A DNA stretch of 64,000 nt from Symbiodinium natans (taxonomy: Eukaryota; Sar; Dinophyceae; Suessiales; Symbiodiniaceae): NCBI GenBank assembly GCA_905221605.1, contig CAJNDS010002148.1, positions 278,546 to 342,545 on the forward strand, read 5' to 3'. Made by a program: the position numbers and the translations under genes. This document shows, in pieces, positions 32,511-42,904 of this stretch. Positions within the stretch are counted from its first letter, which is position 1. Each line of letters begins with the position of its first letter. Under the pieces are notes generated by a model. That model had not been told where the DNA came from. It saw only the letters and a list, made by a program, of their open reading frames with translations, and searched no databases.

Positions 32511-32960
32511 TAAAGGCGAACCAAAAAGCCAAAATACCAAAACCAAAAAAACCAAAAACACCAAAACCAAAAAACCCAAACAACCAAAACAAAAAAAATT
32601 CCAAAAACACCAATTTTCGGGACTCTTGGAGAAGCCTCACAGGGATTCCTGAGAGTTCCGCAAATTTTTTTTTTTTTTTTTTTTGTTTTTTTTTTTTTTT
32701 TTTTTTTTTTGTTTTTGGTATTTTGGTTTTCTACTGTCCCGTGTATGCGATTTTAGTTGTATTTTAGTCTGCCCTAGAATACGCTATATTGCACACCGAG
32801 TTTGCTTGCAGTGCAGTGGGTGACTTGAGACAAGGCGAAAAAGGGTAGGTCACTGGGGGCGGGGGGGGGGTACCATATAAATATATATATATATGTATAT
32901 GAATATATATATATATATATGCATATATATATATATATATATACAAGCAGAGAGAGAGAG
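32500..32960. repeat. Low-complexity cluster
   Basis: CCAAAAA-rich run (32520-32620), poly-T interrupted by G (32667-32718), GT/AT tract (32876-32942) and AG tract (32947-32985). Open frames here are low complexity. Confidence 0.85.
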
Positions 32961-33003
32961 CGAGAAAGAGAGAGAGAGAGAGAAGCCTTCAATATCCACC
33001 CAG

Positions 33004-33045
33004 GTTTACAGTGCAAGAGATGGACGTCAAGCTTCGCAATGCCAA
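33004..33045 (+). CDS. Alanine aminotransferase, N-terminal exon a
   Basis: The exon follows a CCCAG acceptor and reads FTVQEMDVKLRNA plus two bases of the next codon (phase 2). Joined to 33347 it gives ...RNAKYAVRG, the segment that opens the conserved part of alanine aminotransferases (LTxxxMNPxVxxxEYAVRG in animal enzymes). These PLP enzymes interconvert alanine/2-oxoglutarate and pyruvate/glutamate. The donor is GTGCCC. The initiator exon upstream was not found; an AT-rich and GA-rich stretch precedes this exon. Confidence 0.75.
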
Positions 33046-33346
33046 GTGCCCCGGGCCTGTAGGGTTCAGGGTTTAGGGTTTAGGGTTTAGGGTTTAAGGT
33101 TTAGGGTTTAGGCTCACGCCCCCTGGGAGTTTTCGAGGATGATGTGGTCAGACCCCCCCAAACCGCAGGCCCCCAAAACTCGAACTCTGAACCCCAAACT
33201 TCCCTGAGCCCCCCCGAAGCTCTAAACCCCTACACCCCTAAACCGTAAACCCTGAACCCTGAACCCTGAACCCTGAACCCTGAACCCTAAACCCTAAACC
33301 CTAAGCCCTAAACCCTTAACCCCTAACCCTTAACCCTGAACGCGAG
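33046..33346 (+). other. Aminotransferase intron 1 (GT-AG) with inverted telomeric tracts
   Basis: The intron is 301 nt. Right after the donor it holds TTTAGGG repeats (about 33060-33113), then a unique loop, then CCCTGAA/CCCTAAA repeats (about 33240-33340) up to the acceptor. The two tracts are reverse complements and could pair in the transcript. Confidence 0.7.
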
Positions 33347-33404
33347 GTATGCCGTGCGAGGGGCCGTGCCCCAGCGGGCGGCCGAGCTGGCTGGAAAGCT
33401 GAAG
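33347..33404 (+). CDS. Alanine aminotransferase exon b
   Basis: The exon starts after GCGAG and begins with G, completing the Lys codon left by the previous exon. It then reads YAVRGAVPQRAAELAGKLK, matching YAVRGPIVxRAxELxxEL of alanine aminotransferases. The donor is taken as GC (AAG|GCCCAC). A GT lies 8 bases further on but breaks the frame and adds residues the family lacks. GC donors are common in dinoflagellates. Confidence 0.8.
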
Positions 33405-34136
33405 GCCCACGGGTGGGCTCTCTCGGGTTTGGGGGTGTAGGGTTGAGGGTTTGGGGTTTAGGGTTTGGGGTGTACGTAGGGCGTAGGGTTCAAGGCAGCT
33501 CTTCAGGATTTTCAGGCCTGGGGGGCCGGATGCAGGAAGGATCCCTAGCTTGCCCTTTTCTTCGCCATTCTGGAGTCGAACTTTCAGGTCTTTTGATAGC
33601 CCAGTGGTACACTTGTTCTTTTTGGTTCTGGTTCCCTTATAAAGTAACCAACCAAAAAAAGGGTGCCCTTACTATAATATGGTTACTGGGCGACTAAGTC
33701 TTCAAGCAAATTGCAGCCTAGTACCCTACTAGAAACCGGTAGTTATTCGTAGCCGTAGTGAACTTGTTCAAACGATGTGCTACCCTTTTGGAGACGCAAG
33801 AGAACTAGAGAAAGCAATCCAAACCCCCCTGCCATTTTTTCGGACCTAAACCCTACACCCCACACCCTACACCCGAAACAGTAAACCCCAAGCCTCAGGA
33901 ATGCGAAGACCTTACGTGTAGGGTTCCGGGTTTTCCTGTTTTTTTCATCCAAAATGCCATGAGCTTTTCCAATCCAATACCCCGCCTACTTAAACCCTAA
34001 ACCCTCAACCCCAAACCCTAAACCCGAAACCCTAAACCCTAAGCCCTAAGCCCTAAGCCCTAAGCCCTAAGCCCTAAGCCCTAAGCCCTAAACCCTAAAC
34101 CCTAAACCCTACTAACTTTGCACACAAATGCGGGAG
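33405..34136 (+). other. Aminotransferase intron 2 (GC-AG) with inverted telomeric tracts
   Basis: The intron is 732 nt. It begins with degenerate TTTAGGG/GTTTGGGG (33424-33495) and ends with CCCTAAA and CCCTAAG runs (33990-34110) and TACTAAC. The interior carries a family-C inverted-repeat element at 33597-33696. Confidence 0.65.
33597..33696. mobile_element. Family C copy 2
   Basis: TAGCCCAGTGGTAC...ATGGTTACTGGGCGACTA, about 100 bases, in aminotransferase intron 2. Confidence 0.65.
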
Positions 34137-34166
34137 GCTGGCGAGAAGATGCCCTTCGATCGCCTC
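34137..34166 (+). CDS. Alanine aminotransferase 30-nt microexon c
   Basis: Only ten codons, AGEKMPFDRL, lie between acceptor GGGAG|G and donor CTC|GTGCCC, both in phase 0. In the family this stretch is (K)xGxxKPF(D/T)xVI, so the microexon fills the gap between LAGKLK and VFCNIGNPH with no missing or extra residue. The preceding intron has TACTAAC 19 bases before the acceptor AG, a perfect branch-site-like motif. Confidence 0.75.
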
Positions 34167-35189
34167 GTGCCCTGCCACACAAGAACTAGGAACCCTGGAG
34201 CCCTAAACCCTAAACCCTAAACCCTAAACCCTAAACCCTAAATCCCAAATGTGCATAGGTTTTAAGGTTCAGAGGGGTTTGTGGCTTTAACGTTTCTGGG
34301 ATGCACGACCTGGCTTGGAGTTCGCGTTGAATGCAAGGGTTTTCGTGGCAGGATCAGGGGACCCTAAACCCTAAATCCTAAACCCGAAACCCTAAACCCT
34401 AAACCCTAAACCCTAAACCCGAAACCCTACTCCTGCGTCAGAGATTTACGTGTCCTAGCATGCCTCTTCAGGTACCCTAAGCCCAAAACCCTGAACCCAA
34501 ACCCTGAAGCCCAAAGCCTATAGCCGTAAACCCAGGTGCTTTGGGGGGTTTAAGGTCAAATCTTCTTTTTTGTCGAACTTAGAGGTTCATGGGTACTTAT
34601 AACTACTATTATAAACCTACTTATAACTACTATTATAAGTCTACTCATAATTACTATTATAAACCTACTTATAACTACGATTATAAACCTACTTATAACT
34701 ACTATTATAAATCTACTTATGACTACTACTATAAATCTACTTATAACCGACTTAGGGGACTTAGGGGGCTTATAAGTGCAGTTATAACTGGGGTTATAAG
34801 TACCCTGGATCTCCAAGAAGGATTGCTGGACGAACCAGTGCGCGTAGTGAGGCGTGGAGTGTGCTGGTGGTCCGCTTGGACTTGTGTGGGTTTAGGGTTT
34901 AGGGTTTAGGGTTTAGGGCTTAGGGTTTAGGGTTTAGGGTTTAGGGTAATAAATCCAGAAATGCCGAATACAAACACATTCTGATGAGTAAAAGGAAGCA
35001 TGAATTTGTTGTTCCTAGCTGGGCTTTTAGTGAACGGCCGAACAAGCCGAAAATTCACCTCTCTCGCCCAGTTCTTGCATTCCCTAAACCCTAAACCCTA
35101 AACCCTAAACCCTAAACCCTAAACCCTAAACCCTAAACCCTAAACCCTAAACCCTAAACCCTAAACCCTAAACCCTAAACCCTCAAGAG
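34167..35189 (+). other. Aminotransferase intron 3 (GT-AG)
   Basis: The intron is 1,023 nt. CCCTAAA tracts lie at 34199-34250 and 34363-34430, a family-A element at 34575-34820, TTTAGGG at 34889-34947, and a pure CCCTAAA array at 35084-35183 abutting the acceptor. Here the 5' end carries C-strand repeats, an exception to the usual arrangement. Confidence 0.65.
34575..34820. mobile_element. Family A copy 8 with internal 24-bp tandem repeats
   Basis: Ends ACTTAGAGGTTCATGGGTAC and GTACCCTGGATCTCCAAG. The interior repeats CTACTTATAACTACTATTAT about six times; open frames across it are repeat translation. It lies in aminotransferase intron 3. Confidence 0.7.
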
Positions 35190-35252
35190 GTGTTCTGCAA
35201 CATCGGGAACCCGCATGCGGTCCAGCAGAAGCCAATCACCTTCTATCGGCAG
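35190..35252 (+). CDS. Alanine aminotransferase exon d
   Basis: This is the most diagnostic exon: VFCNIGNPHAVQQKPITFYRQ over 21 codons, phase 0 at both ends. The motif NIGNPHAxxQKPITFYRQ is characteristic of alanine and glutamate:glyoxylate aminotransferases. The acceptor is CAAGAG|G, about 10 bases after a run of CCCTAAA repeats. The donor is GC (CAG|GCCCAGG), followed within 30 bases by TTTAGGG repeats. The catalytic lysine and PLP-binding region lie beyond the window. Confidence 0.88.
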
Positions 35253-35399
35253 GCCCAGGATCTTAAGCTCTTGAACATTGAGGGTTAGGGTTTAGGGTTT
35301 AGGGTTTAGGGTTTAGGGTTTAGGGTTTAGGGTTTAGGGTTTAGGGTTTAGGGTTTAGGGTTTAGGGTTTAGGGTTTAGGGTTTAGGGGTACCCTCTTG

Positions 35400-36480
35400 A
35401 ACATCCCTCAATGACGTGGGGGTTTCCCAGAGAGAGTCCTACAGTAGGGGTAGGTCTTAGGGTTTAGGTTTTAGGGCTACTAGGTAACTGGGTTTTGGAG
35501 TACTGCACGTTAATGCTGTTTTTTGTTCTGGTTCCTATTTTTTGCTACATATACCTAAAAAGTATATACTTTTTTCCACGGTCTACTCCAAAGTAGGGAC
35601 TGAGCCCCGAAAGAGAGTGGGGTTTAGGGCTTTTGGCAGCCCAGTGGGACCCTTCTCCCTTGTTTTGGTTCAAGGTTTCCTTTTTGAGTAACCAACCCCC
35701 AAAATGGTACCCAAGAATGGCAGACGTCTGGAGTCTAAACAGAGTTGTCGTGGTCTAGGACCCCCCGACGATACCCTTCATTCAGCCCTTTCCGCAACAG
35801 GGTCACGGTTTTGGGGATCTCCCTAAACGCTATAAAGCCTTCAAGAACTATATACACCCTACACCCGAAACCCTGAACTGGAAAGGGCTCTCTCTTGGCC
35901 AGGGATGTTCTTGGCAAGTTTTCTTGGCGGTGCCCTTTCCCCTCTCGCTTGTCCCTTAGTATGGTTCCCATACCTCCTGTAAAGGGTTCTGAAGTATGGG
36001 CCCTGGGTATGAACAGGGACACCGATGAACCGTCCTGGGCCATGCCGGAGGGGAATCCTGCAGCGCCAGCAGCGATTGGCGTCGGTTCATCTTCACCAAC
36101 CTGCACTGGCTTTTGTGGGACTTTTGGGGGGGTCCCCTTTTTAAGGCCCATACTAGGGGGGTGTAGGGTTTAGGGTTTAGGGTTTAGGGTTCAGGGTTTA
36201 GGAACCTCGAAGCCCTTAACCTCATACCCTCCTTGAGCTCGAACCTTAAACCTTGAATGCTTAGGGCTTCGAGTTTGGGCCCTTTCAAGAAGACTGCGCC
36301 GATAAACATCTCTAATCGTTTTTGGGATTGCAAGATTTTGCTTGGGGAGCCTGAGCCCTAAGACCCAAACCTTGCATCCCAAAGCCTAAGCCCCCCTAAG
36401 GCTGGAACCCGAAACACCAAGAGTTCAAGGGCTGGTTGAGGGTTCGATGGTTTGGGGTTGGGAGTCGGGGGAGGGATTTT
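35400..36480. other. Left part of intron 4 outside the element
   Basis: Family-C pieces (35480-35715), a block with a protein-like minus frame (VGEDEPTPIAAGAAGFPSGM, 36020-36110) and a TTTAGGG tract (36163-36205). Part of 35940-36165 resembles family-B cores (CCCTTAGTATGGTTCCCATA). No gene is called. Confidence 0.4.
35636..35715. mobile_element. Family C copy 3, partial
   Basis: CAGCCCAGTGGGACCC left end and core AGTAACCAACCCCCAAAA, right end missing. A more diverged relative may lie at 35480-35590. Confidence 0.5.
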
Positions 36481-38744
36481 TTTTATTTCATTATATTATA
36501 ATAATAATTATTATTATATTATTATTATTACTAATGTCTGGATTCTTGGGAACAGACTCCGGAACCAGGTTCAGACTCCGCAAAATAACTCGTTTAAAAT
36601 GCATGATAAGCCGCTAAAAGCCTTAGGGCTTCTCCAAACAAATCCTGCCTCCAAACTTAATACAAGCCCTCACTTTGGTACTTCCCAAAATTTAGCAAAA
36701 GGCCTCACTTTGATACTCCCATGGCCGCAACCCCCCAAAACCTGAAGCCCTAACAGCCCGTCAGGCCACTGACTCCCAAGCTCCAGGCCACATCATGGCA
36801 GGTTTCAGGAACACATGGCCACCGCTGGGTGGATGGAAGCAGCGGGCTATTTCAGGGTTTAGGAGTTTAGGGTTTAGGGCACGCTGCACGAGTGTGCTGT
36901 AGGAGCCGCTGATTAAGTGGCCAAATTCAGGTTTAAGTATCCAGAGCACGCTGTACGAGTGTGCTGTAGTCCCCCTGGTAGAGTGGCGAAACCGGTGCTC
37001 TCGCTTCTGTCCCGTCCGGCTGGCAGGCCTCTGGCACGGCACATCTGTGTGTTTACAAAATCGGTATACACCAGTATAATGTGCTGTATTTGTTCTTCTA
37101 CATGTACTGTGAGGTTACGACAGGTCAAGCCAAACCAAGCTAGGCCCAGGCCAAGCCAATCCAACAAAGGAAGCCAGGGCAGCCACATGAAGCACAACAG
37201 CGGCCACCTAGTGCACATATAAACATCGGCCACCTAGTGTACATATAGCTGGTCCAACCCTTCAGTCCCTGGGGCAGGAGATCAGTCGTGTTTCGCGCGA
37301 CGGCGACAGCAGAATGCCGATCCCTGGCAAGAGCTGGCTTGAGGGAATAGGCGTACATCTTTCGTAAAGCGTGAAGGGTATTCGGACCAATACAAGGCAA
37401 TCGGATCATGTTCAGCATCCTCGTGCTGCAGCAGTGCTCTGCAAAGGCTTGACAGTACTTGGCCCATGCTGCCCTACCCTACCAGTGCCCCACACTGACC
37501 ATACCAACGCCACACTCGCGTGTTATGGGCCCCGACCTCCAAACCCTTGCAAACTAGATTCCTATTTCCTCACCTGGAAAGTATGTGTTAAATTAACCTC
37601 ATCGGATTTTCCCACGGCATCCTCTTGACTTCAAAAGTGCGTGTGTGGGAATATGACGATGCGCCGCACTCGGGCTACCAGGCCTGACAAAATCACAGCT
37701 TCATTGCAGCGTGGCTTGTCACGGAGGGAGTAAGGCGCCAGATTCCCACACAGCAGGAGAACATAGCTCACCATGGCCGTCGCAAGGGGAGCATAAGGTC
37801 GACGTGACACAGTCTTCGGGCCTGAGGACTGTCATTGGTGTTTGCCCCCTGCCCGCCCGCAGCCTGCTATAGCCTGCTCGCTTCTCGGCGGCCGTCCTTG
37901 GCATCTTGTCCTTTCTCTCCTTCGCGTTCGTTGCCTTTTGCTTTCTCTCCTTGTCCTTCTCCTTCTCATTTGTTGCCTCTCCTTTGTCGCCTTCTCCATT
38001 GGCCCCTTCGGCTCCTGACTGGGTTGGGCACTGTTGCTGGGAATCGCAGGCAGTCCTTGTTTTCGGACGTGAGATCCAGGCGTCATCCTCCTTTCAGATG
38101 ATCTGTCTCTGGCTCTTAAACTCGCAAAAGCAACTGTCCACTATGATAGCTGTCCTTCAACTCTTCCTTCACCTCAACCACCTCGGCGGGTTTCTCCTTC
38201 TGGCTGCTCTTGCCCTGGCGCCATGCACACATGCGTGTTCTGTTAGGACAATGTGGTCCAGCTCAGAGGTTCCCAAAACTTGGCTGAGAGCTTGGCCGAA
38301 GTCTTGGCCGCAGTAACCTTGAGTCCCGATGCCGCGCGGGCCGCGCGGGCTTCCTGGAGGAGTTCAACCAACAATTCTCGAGCAACCTCAGCCTCGCCAG
38401 GCTGGTCCATCTTTCGCTTCTTCCACCAAATATTGAACACATCAATCGCTATTGATGTTTTAACCGAAGTTGGTTTTTCTTCCAAATCAATAAAACAAAC
38501 TCCTCAGGTGTTTTGTTGTCTCTGAAACTCAATAGGAAGAGGCCATGGAAATCAAAAGAGAGCATGTCATCAACATCGATAACAGTACAAACCAAAACCA
38601 ATAGGGAAGAGTATGAAAAATCAATAGAAATTCAATTTGTCTCAGTACTTTCGACCAAAAAAGGTAAACCATCAAACGCTCAATAAGTTTGTCGCGGAAT
38701 TTTGAGTTTAAGTGTTTGGGTTGCCGGTTAAGGGCTTAAACTCT

Positions 38745-39455
38745 AGACACCCCGAAGCCCCCTAAACACCATAGACCATAAACACCCCAAACACCCCAAG
38801 CCCTAAACACCCTAAGTGGAAGCACCCTAAACCCCAAACCCCCGCAACCCCCGAACGCCCCAAACCCTAAACCCCCAAAAACCCTAAACCCCCTAAACCC
38901 CTCAACCCCTAAACCCTAAACCTTGAACCCTAAACCCCTCAGACCCTACCCTGAACCCCCTACCGCCGAAATCCTAAGCCACCTAAACCCTAAACCCTAA
39001 ACCCTACACCCCTAAACCCTCAACACTCTAGGCTCTGAACCCAAACCCGCACTCTAAGCCCTAAACCATCTTAAACCTAATCCCTGAAGTCTGAACCTTA
39101 AACCCTAAACCCTACACCTAAAGCCTTCCCTAAACTCACTGAACCCTGAGCTCCCAACCCCCTAGACCCCCAAACTACATAAACCCTAAACCCCCCCCCC
39201 CCCAAACCCTGAACCCACCAAACCCTAGACACCCCAAACCCCAAACACCCTAATCCCTCAACCTTAAACCCTACCCAAACCCCTTCAAGTCAATCTACCC
39301 CCCCCCCACCCCCCCCGCCCAAACCCTAAACCACCTAAACCCACCCTAAACCACCTAAACCCTAAACCCCTAAACCCTAAACTCCCTAAATCCTAAACCC
39401 CCGAAACCCACAAACTCTCTAAACCCTAAATCCTAAATCCCATAAACCCGAGTCG
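38745..39455 (-). repeat. Degenerate CCCTAAA-like tract in the left arm
   Basis: Units such as CCCTAAACACC and CCCCCAAACCC, far more degenerate than the host arrays. Mirrored at about 60690-61330 in the right arm. Confidence 0.85.
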
Positions 39456-39485
39456 GGTTTTGGGTTGAGTTCTTCCTTTTTTTAT

Positions 39486-39610
39486 TTACATGAATGTTAT
39501 TCAGTATTCATGAATATTCATGAGTATTCATGAGTCTTCATGAGTCTTCATTGATTTGCATGAGTCTTCATAAGTCTTAAGTATTCAGAAGTCTTCATAA
39601 GTCCTAATAA
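39486..39610 (+). repeat. ATGAGTCTTC minisatellite in the arm
   Basis: About a dozen 10-11 bp units (ATGAGTATTC, ATGAGTCTTC, ATAAGTCTTA); mirrored near 60597-60665, where it is shorter. Confidence 0.8.
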
Positions 39611-39734
39611 GGGTTGACAAGTATTCATACAACCATTATGAGTACATTGGAAAAACGATCAGAACATCCCAGCCCAAATTTTGAAAAATATACGTGGCTT
39701 TCCAACCCTTTCGAAATTTACATGGGGCTCTTCA

Positions 39735-40150
39735 ACCCGGCTTGCGCGATTTGTGATTTTGGCCCTCTTCTTTCAACAAAAACTAAGGGGGACACTGCTT
39801 GCGATTTGTCATTGAGTGATGTATTCTGTAAAAAGGGTACTGTTTTGGATTTGTCATTTGGGACCTCTATTTCAACAAAAACTAAGGGGGGGCACTGCTC
39901 ACGATGTCATTTTTGTGATACAGTCTACACAAAATTAAGGGGAAACTGCTTGCGATTTGTGATTTTGCGACCTCTTCTGTCAACAAAGAACTAAGGGGGA
40001 CACTGCTTGCGAGCTGTGATTTTGTGATGTATTCTGTAACAGAATAACGGCGCCCCATTCCAAAATGATAACTTCTGGACATTTTGGGGCGCCCCGTCCC
40101 GAAATGATAACTTATGAGTGTTTTTGGGGCGCCCCGCCCCGAAATGATAG
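39735..40150 (+). repeat. ~60-bp and ~41-bp subterminal repeats in the arm
   Basis: Four to five units containing TGCTTGCGATTTGTGATTTTG and CAACAAAAACTAAGGGGG (39740-40040), then three units with the palindrome GGGGCGCCCC and CGAAATGATA (40050-40150). Mirrored at about 60060-60470. Arrays like this are where transposases of large-TIR elements often bind. Confidence 0.8.
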
Positions 40151-40382
40151 CTCAGTAGAACCTAGGCCACTTTCAAGCTGCGACAGACAGCAGACCCTAA
40201 GCCTAAACCCTATGAACCCTGAACCCTACACCGTAAACCTCTGGTTAAGCCTAAACCCTAAACCCTATCAAACCTCTGAGTTAAGCCTGAACCCTACATC
40301 CGAAACCGTAGACCCTGTCTTAAACCTGATATAGATCCCAATCAAAATCTTGCGCGTTTTGGCTTCAAGTTTCATGAGCGTA

Positions 40383-40700
40383 CGGGGTTAAGGCCCCTCA
40401 GACGCCAAGGCCTCAAGGCCCCTACGGCCCCTGCGGCCCCTTAAGATCACTTCAGGCCCCTAAGGCCCTAAGGCCCCTTGAGGTCTCTTGAAGTTTCTAT
40501 AGGCCCCACTTTAAGGCCTCCGAAGGCCCTAAGGCCCCTTAAGGTCCCTAAGGCCCCTTAATTCCCGAGAAGGCCCCTTAAGCGCAAGGCCCCTTAAGGT
40601 CCCTAAAGCGTCTTAAGGTCCCTAAAGGCTGCTTAAGGTCCTTAAAGGTCCCTAACATTTCTTAAGATCCCTAAGCCCCCCTTGGAGCGCCTTAAGGCCC
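40383..40700 (+). repeat. CCTTAAGG palindromic minisatellite
   Basis: Repeated AAGGCCCCTTAAGGTCCCT-type units, each self-complementary; mirrored at 59515-59830. Confidence 0.85.
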
Positions 40701-40747
40701 CTAAAAGTGGGGGGGAGGGCCCGGAGAAGCACCAGTGTAAAGCAAAC

Positions 40748-40932
40748 ATGTACAAGCGTCGGACACAGGGGTGTCGGATGCCGGCGTTGCTCGTCGGACA
40801 CAGGGGTGTCGGACGCCGGCATCGGGCGTCGGACACTGGGGCGCCGGCGTCCGACGCCCCTGTGTCCGACGCCCGACGGCGGCGTCCGACGCCCCTATGT
40901 CCGACGCCCGACGCCGGCGTCCGGCGCCATAC
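40748..40932 (+). repeat. CGGACGCCGGCGT minisatellite at the inner arm edge
   Basis: Units with GTCGGACACAGGGGTGTCGG; the left copy holds extra inverted units (40850-40932) absent at the right (59370-59465). Array instability marks the inner boundary. Confidence 0.8.
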
Positions 40933-41099
40933 CCCCCCCCTTGGTGTCGATATTCGGGGGGGGGAGTGCCAAATTGGAGAAAGTTTTCTTCTTCTGGGTT
41001 TGGGGGGGGTGTGGGGGAGTGGGGGGGGGGGGGAGAAATTAGAAGAAAATGCTAACAATAGGGGGTCAGAAATTAGAGGAAAATAAGAAGCAACATGTC

Positions 41100-42890
41100 G
41101 CATACACATGAGCGGCCAGTACTTGCAGCCACCTTTTCTTGGGGATCGCGTAAGACTACCAGAAGACCTCTTCTGCAGCTATAGATCCGTCATGGCATGG
41201 CCATGTGAAGTTGCGTGCTCGGGAAGGTCAGGGCCCTGAGCTGTCGCAGATCGGTAGGGTATCGTCAGCACAGACCGTCGCAGACATGAACTGCCATGGA
41301 TACAACTGGCGGCGCCGAAGGACACAACATAGGGGGGGGTTCCCGTCCCTGCAGCCTTTGGATTTGAGCATCACTTGCTACTTAAAATCATGGGGTCCGA
41401 GCAATGGTGGTCACTCGAGAAACGCCGGCGCAAGCAGGGCAAAAGCGCAGGCACTTTCGATTGTCGCTTGGCACAGTCTGCAGTCTAGGAGGGTCAGAGA
41501 CTGCCTTTGGGACGTGTGACATGCTTTGCTGCAGCTCAGTTTACTGGTGGCCCCCCGGAGGGGGGGGGTGCAGCCGAACATTCGCTGATGCTTGCGCTGT
41601 GGCCGAGCGGTGTGGCTTTCCCATACCGCCACTACAACAGGAGTGGCGCGGTCAGGACTGCTTTGCTCTGGGGTTCAGGGTTCAGGTCTTTAGGCGCAGG
41701 GCAGTATGGCGTATTATGGCGTGTTTTTGAGTTGGCCACGATGTGACCCTTCCAGCCCGAAACTGATGTCTGAAGCAAACACGTGTCAGAGGCGATAAGA
41801 GGGTTGATTGCAACGTGCAGGATTGCGACCTGGGCGAACGGATTCCGATACCGCCTCCGGAGAAGGCACGGCTGTGTGCCGCGATACTCGCAATACCATA
41901 CAATACCAGAACCCGGTACCATTAAGCATGTGTCCCCTCATGGTCCCTTGAAGAATGTTGCCGTCGTACCGCTCATGTCTCCGGGGTTGGGGGTTCGGGC
42001 TTTAGGGGTTTGGGGTATGCCGGCCAGGATTCAAGGTTCACCGTCGGGTGTTTGGCATGTAAGTTGACTGCATGTTTTAGGTGCTGACAGCATTGTAGCT
42101 GGGAAGGCCTTCCCCCCCCCCCCCCTCCCTCCCCTCTCCCTCGCCCTCACGGGTCGCAGGCAAGGCGCGCTGTGGCTGCAGGAGGTTGGACGTGTCCACG
42201 AACAGGGGGTGGGGGTGTCGGTGGATGTCGGCGGTTGGTTGTGGGTAGGGGGTTTTCTCACTTGTCGTTTGCTTGGGCGGCTTGTTGGGAGCGAGGATAA
42301 TAGGAGGGCCAAGTCTTTATCGACCATGTTCAAAGCTGTCCCCTGCATGTCTAGAAAGGCCTAGTCACTGGTCAAGCAACCCGGCGGTTGAAATAGCAGC
42401 CTCAGCCCGGTGAGACCCCGCCATCATTTCCGGACAATCCAAAACCATCCAAAGCACACGCTTGCCAACCCCCCCTTTTTGAGCACAGGGGTGAGGGGGT
42501 TGGAACAGGTTTCCGTTTCCATCCACGCCCCACGCCGCTTACTGGTGTCTGGATTTTTTTTTCTTAAACAATATATGCTAGCCCTCCCCCCCCCCCATCC
42601 CCCCCAAAAAAAAAACACTCAACAAGCTTTTGAGGTGGAACCCGGTGCGGCGCAGCCGAGTTGGTGGAGGACACCCGAAACTCCCAAACTTTCTCAAACC
42701 ATAAGCTGCTCAGGACCCTGGGCCCTAAACCCCAACCCCGGAACCTTAGACCTGTAAACCCTAAACCCGTGGTCCCTCGACCCTACAGTCACCAAAACCC
42801 CTGAACCTGAGATCTCTAAATGGTAAATCCCTAAACCCTGCTTTCTACATCCCGAACCCTTGACATCCCTAGCCCTAAACCCTAAACTTC
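41100..42890. other. Unassigned unique DNA inside the element
   Basis: GC-rich sequence with short overlapping open frames on both strands, a C14 run with CT-rich tail near 42110-42145, and C/A homopolymers near 42588-42617. No recognisable domain, so no gene is called. Confidence 0.5.
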
Positions 42891-42904
42891 CAGAATTCCA
42901 CTGC

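Larger units (their letters stand above)
36534..40850 (+). repeat. Left inverted arm
   Basis: Matches 59367-63518 in reverse complement almost base for base; the paired coordinates sum to about 100052-100218, showing only small indels plus one of about 150 bases near 39 kb. Inside, from outer to inner: an ATT-flanked edge, unique DNA, a degenerate CCCTAAA-like tract (38745-39455) and four kinds of minisatellite. Short open frames occur but none is recognisable. Confidence 0.92.

Noticed and set aside
34556-34909. ORFs with YNYYYKPT or ISRFII repeats
   Set aside because: They arise from the 24-bp repeat inside a family-A element.
1-36205. Dozens of 60-130 codon open frames running through telomeric repeats
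   Set aside because: TTTAGGG and CCCTAAA have stop-free frames (e.g. Leu-Asn-Pro-Lys, Gly-Phe-Arg-Val), so these are repeat translations.
36955-37020. tRNA-like text near the left arm
   Set aside because: A GGTAGAGTGGC-like string is present but no cloverleaf or TTCRA arm follows.
37832-38316. ORFs of 84-136 codons in the arms (mirrored at 61743-62227)
   Set aside because: Charged or hydrophobic frames overlap on both strands, with no recognisable domain; conservation between arms only reflects the duplication.
39735-40040. CRISPR-like array
   Set aside because: Units are degenerate ~60-bp tandem repeats without unique spacers, in a eukaryotic context.
40642-41109. 155-codon minus and 134-codon plus ORFs
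   Set aside because: Frames through the CGGACGCCGGC minisatellite and G runs.
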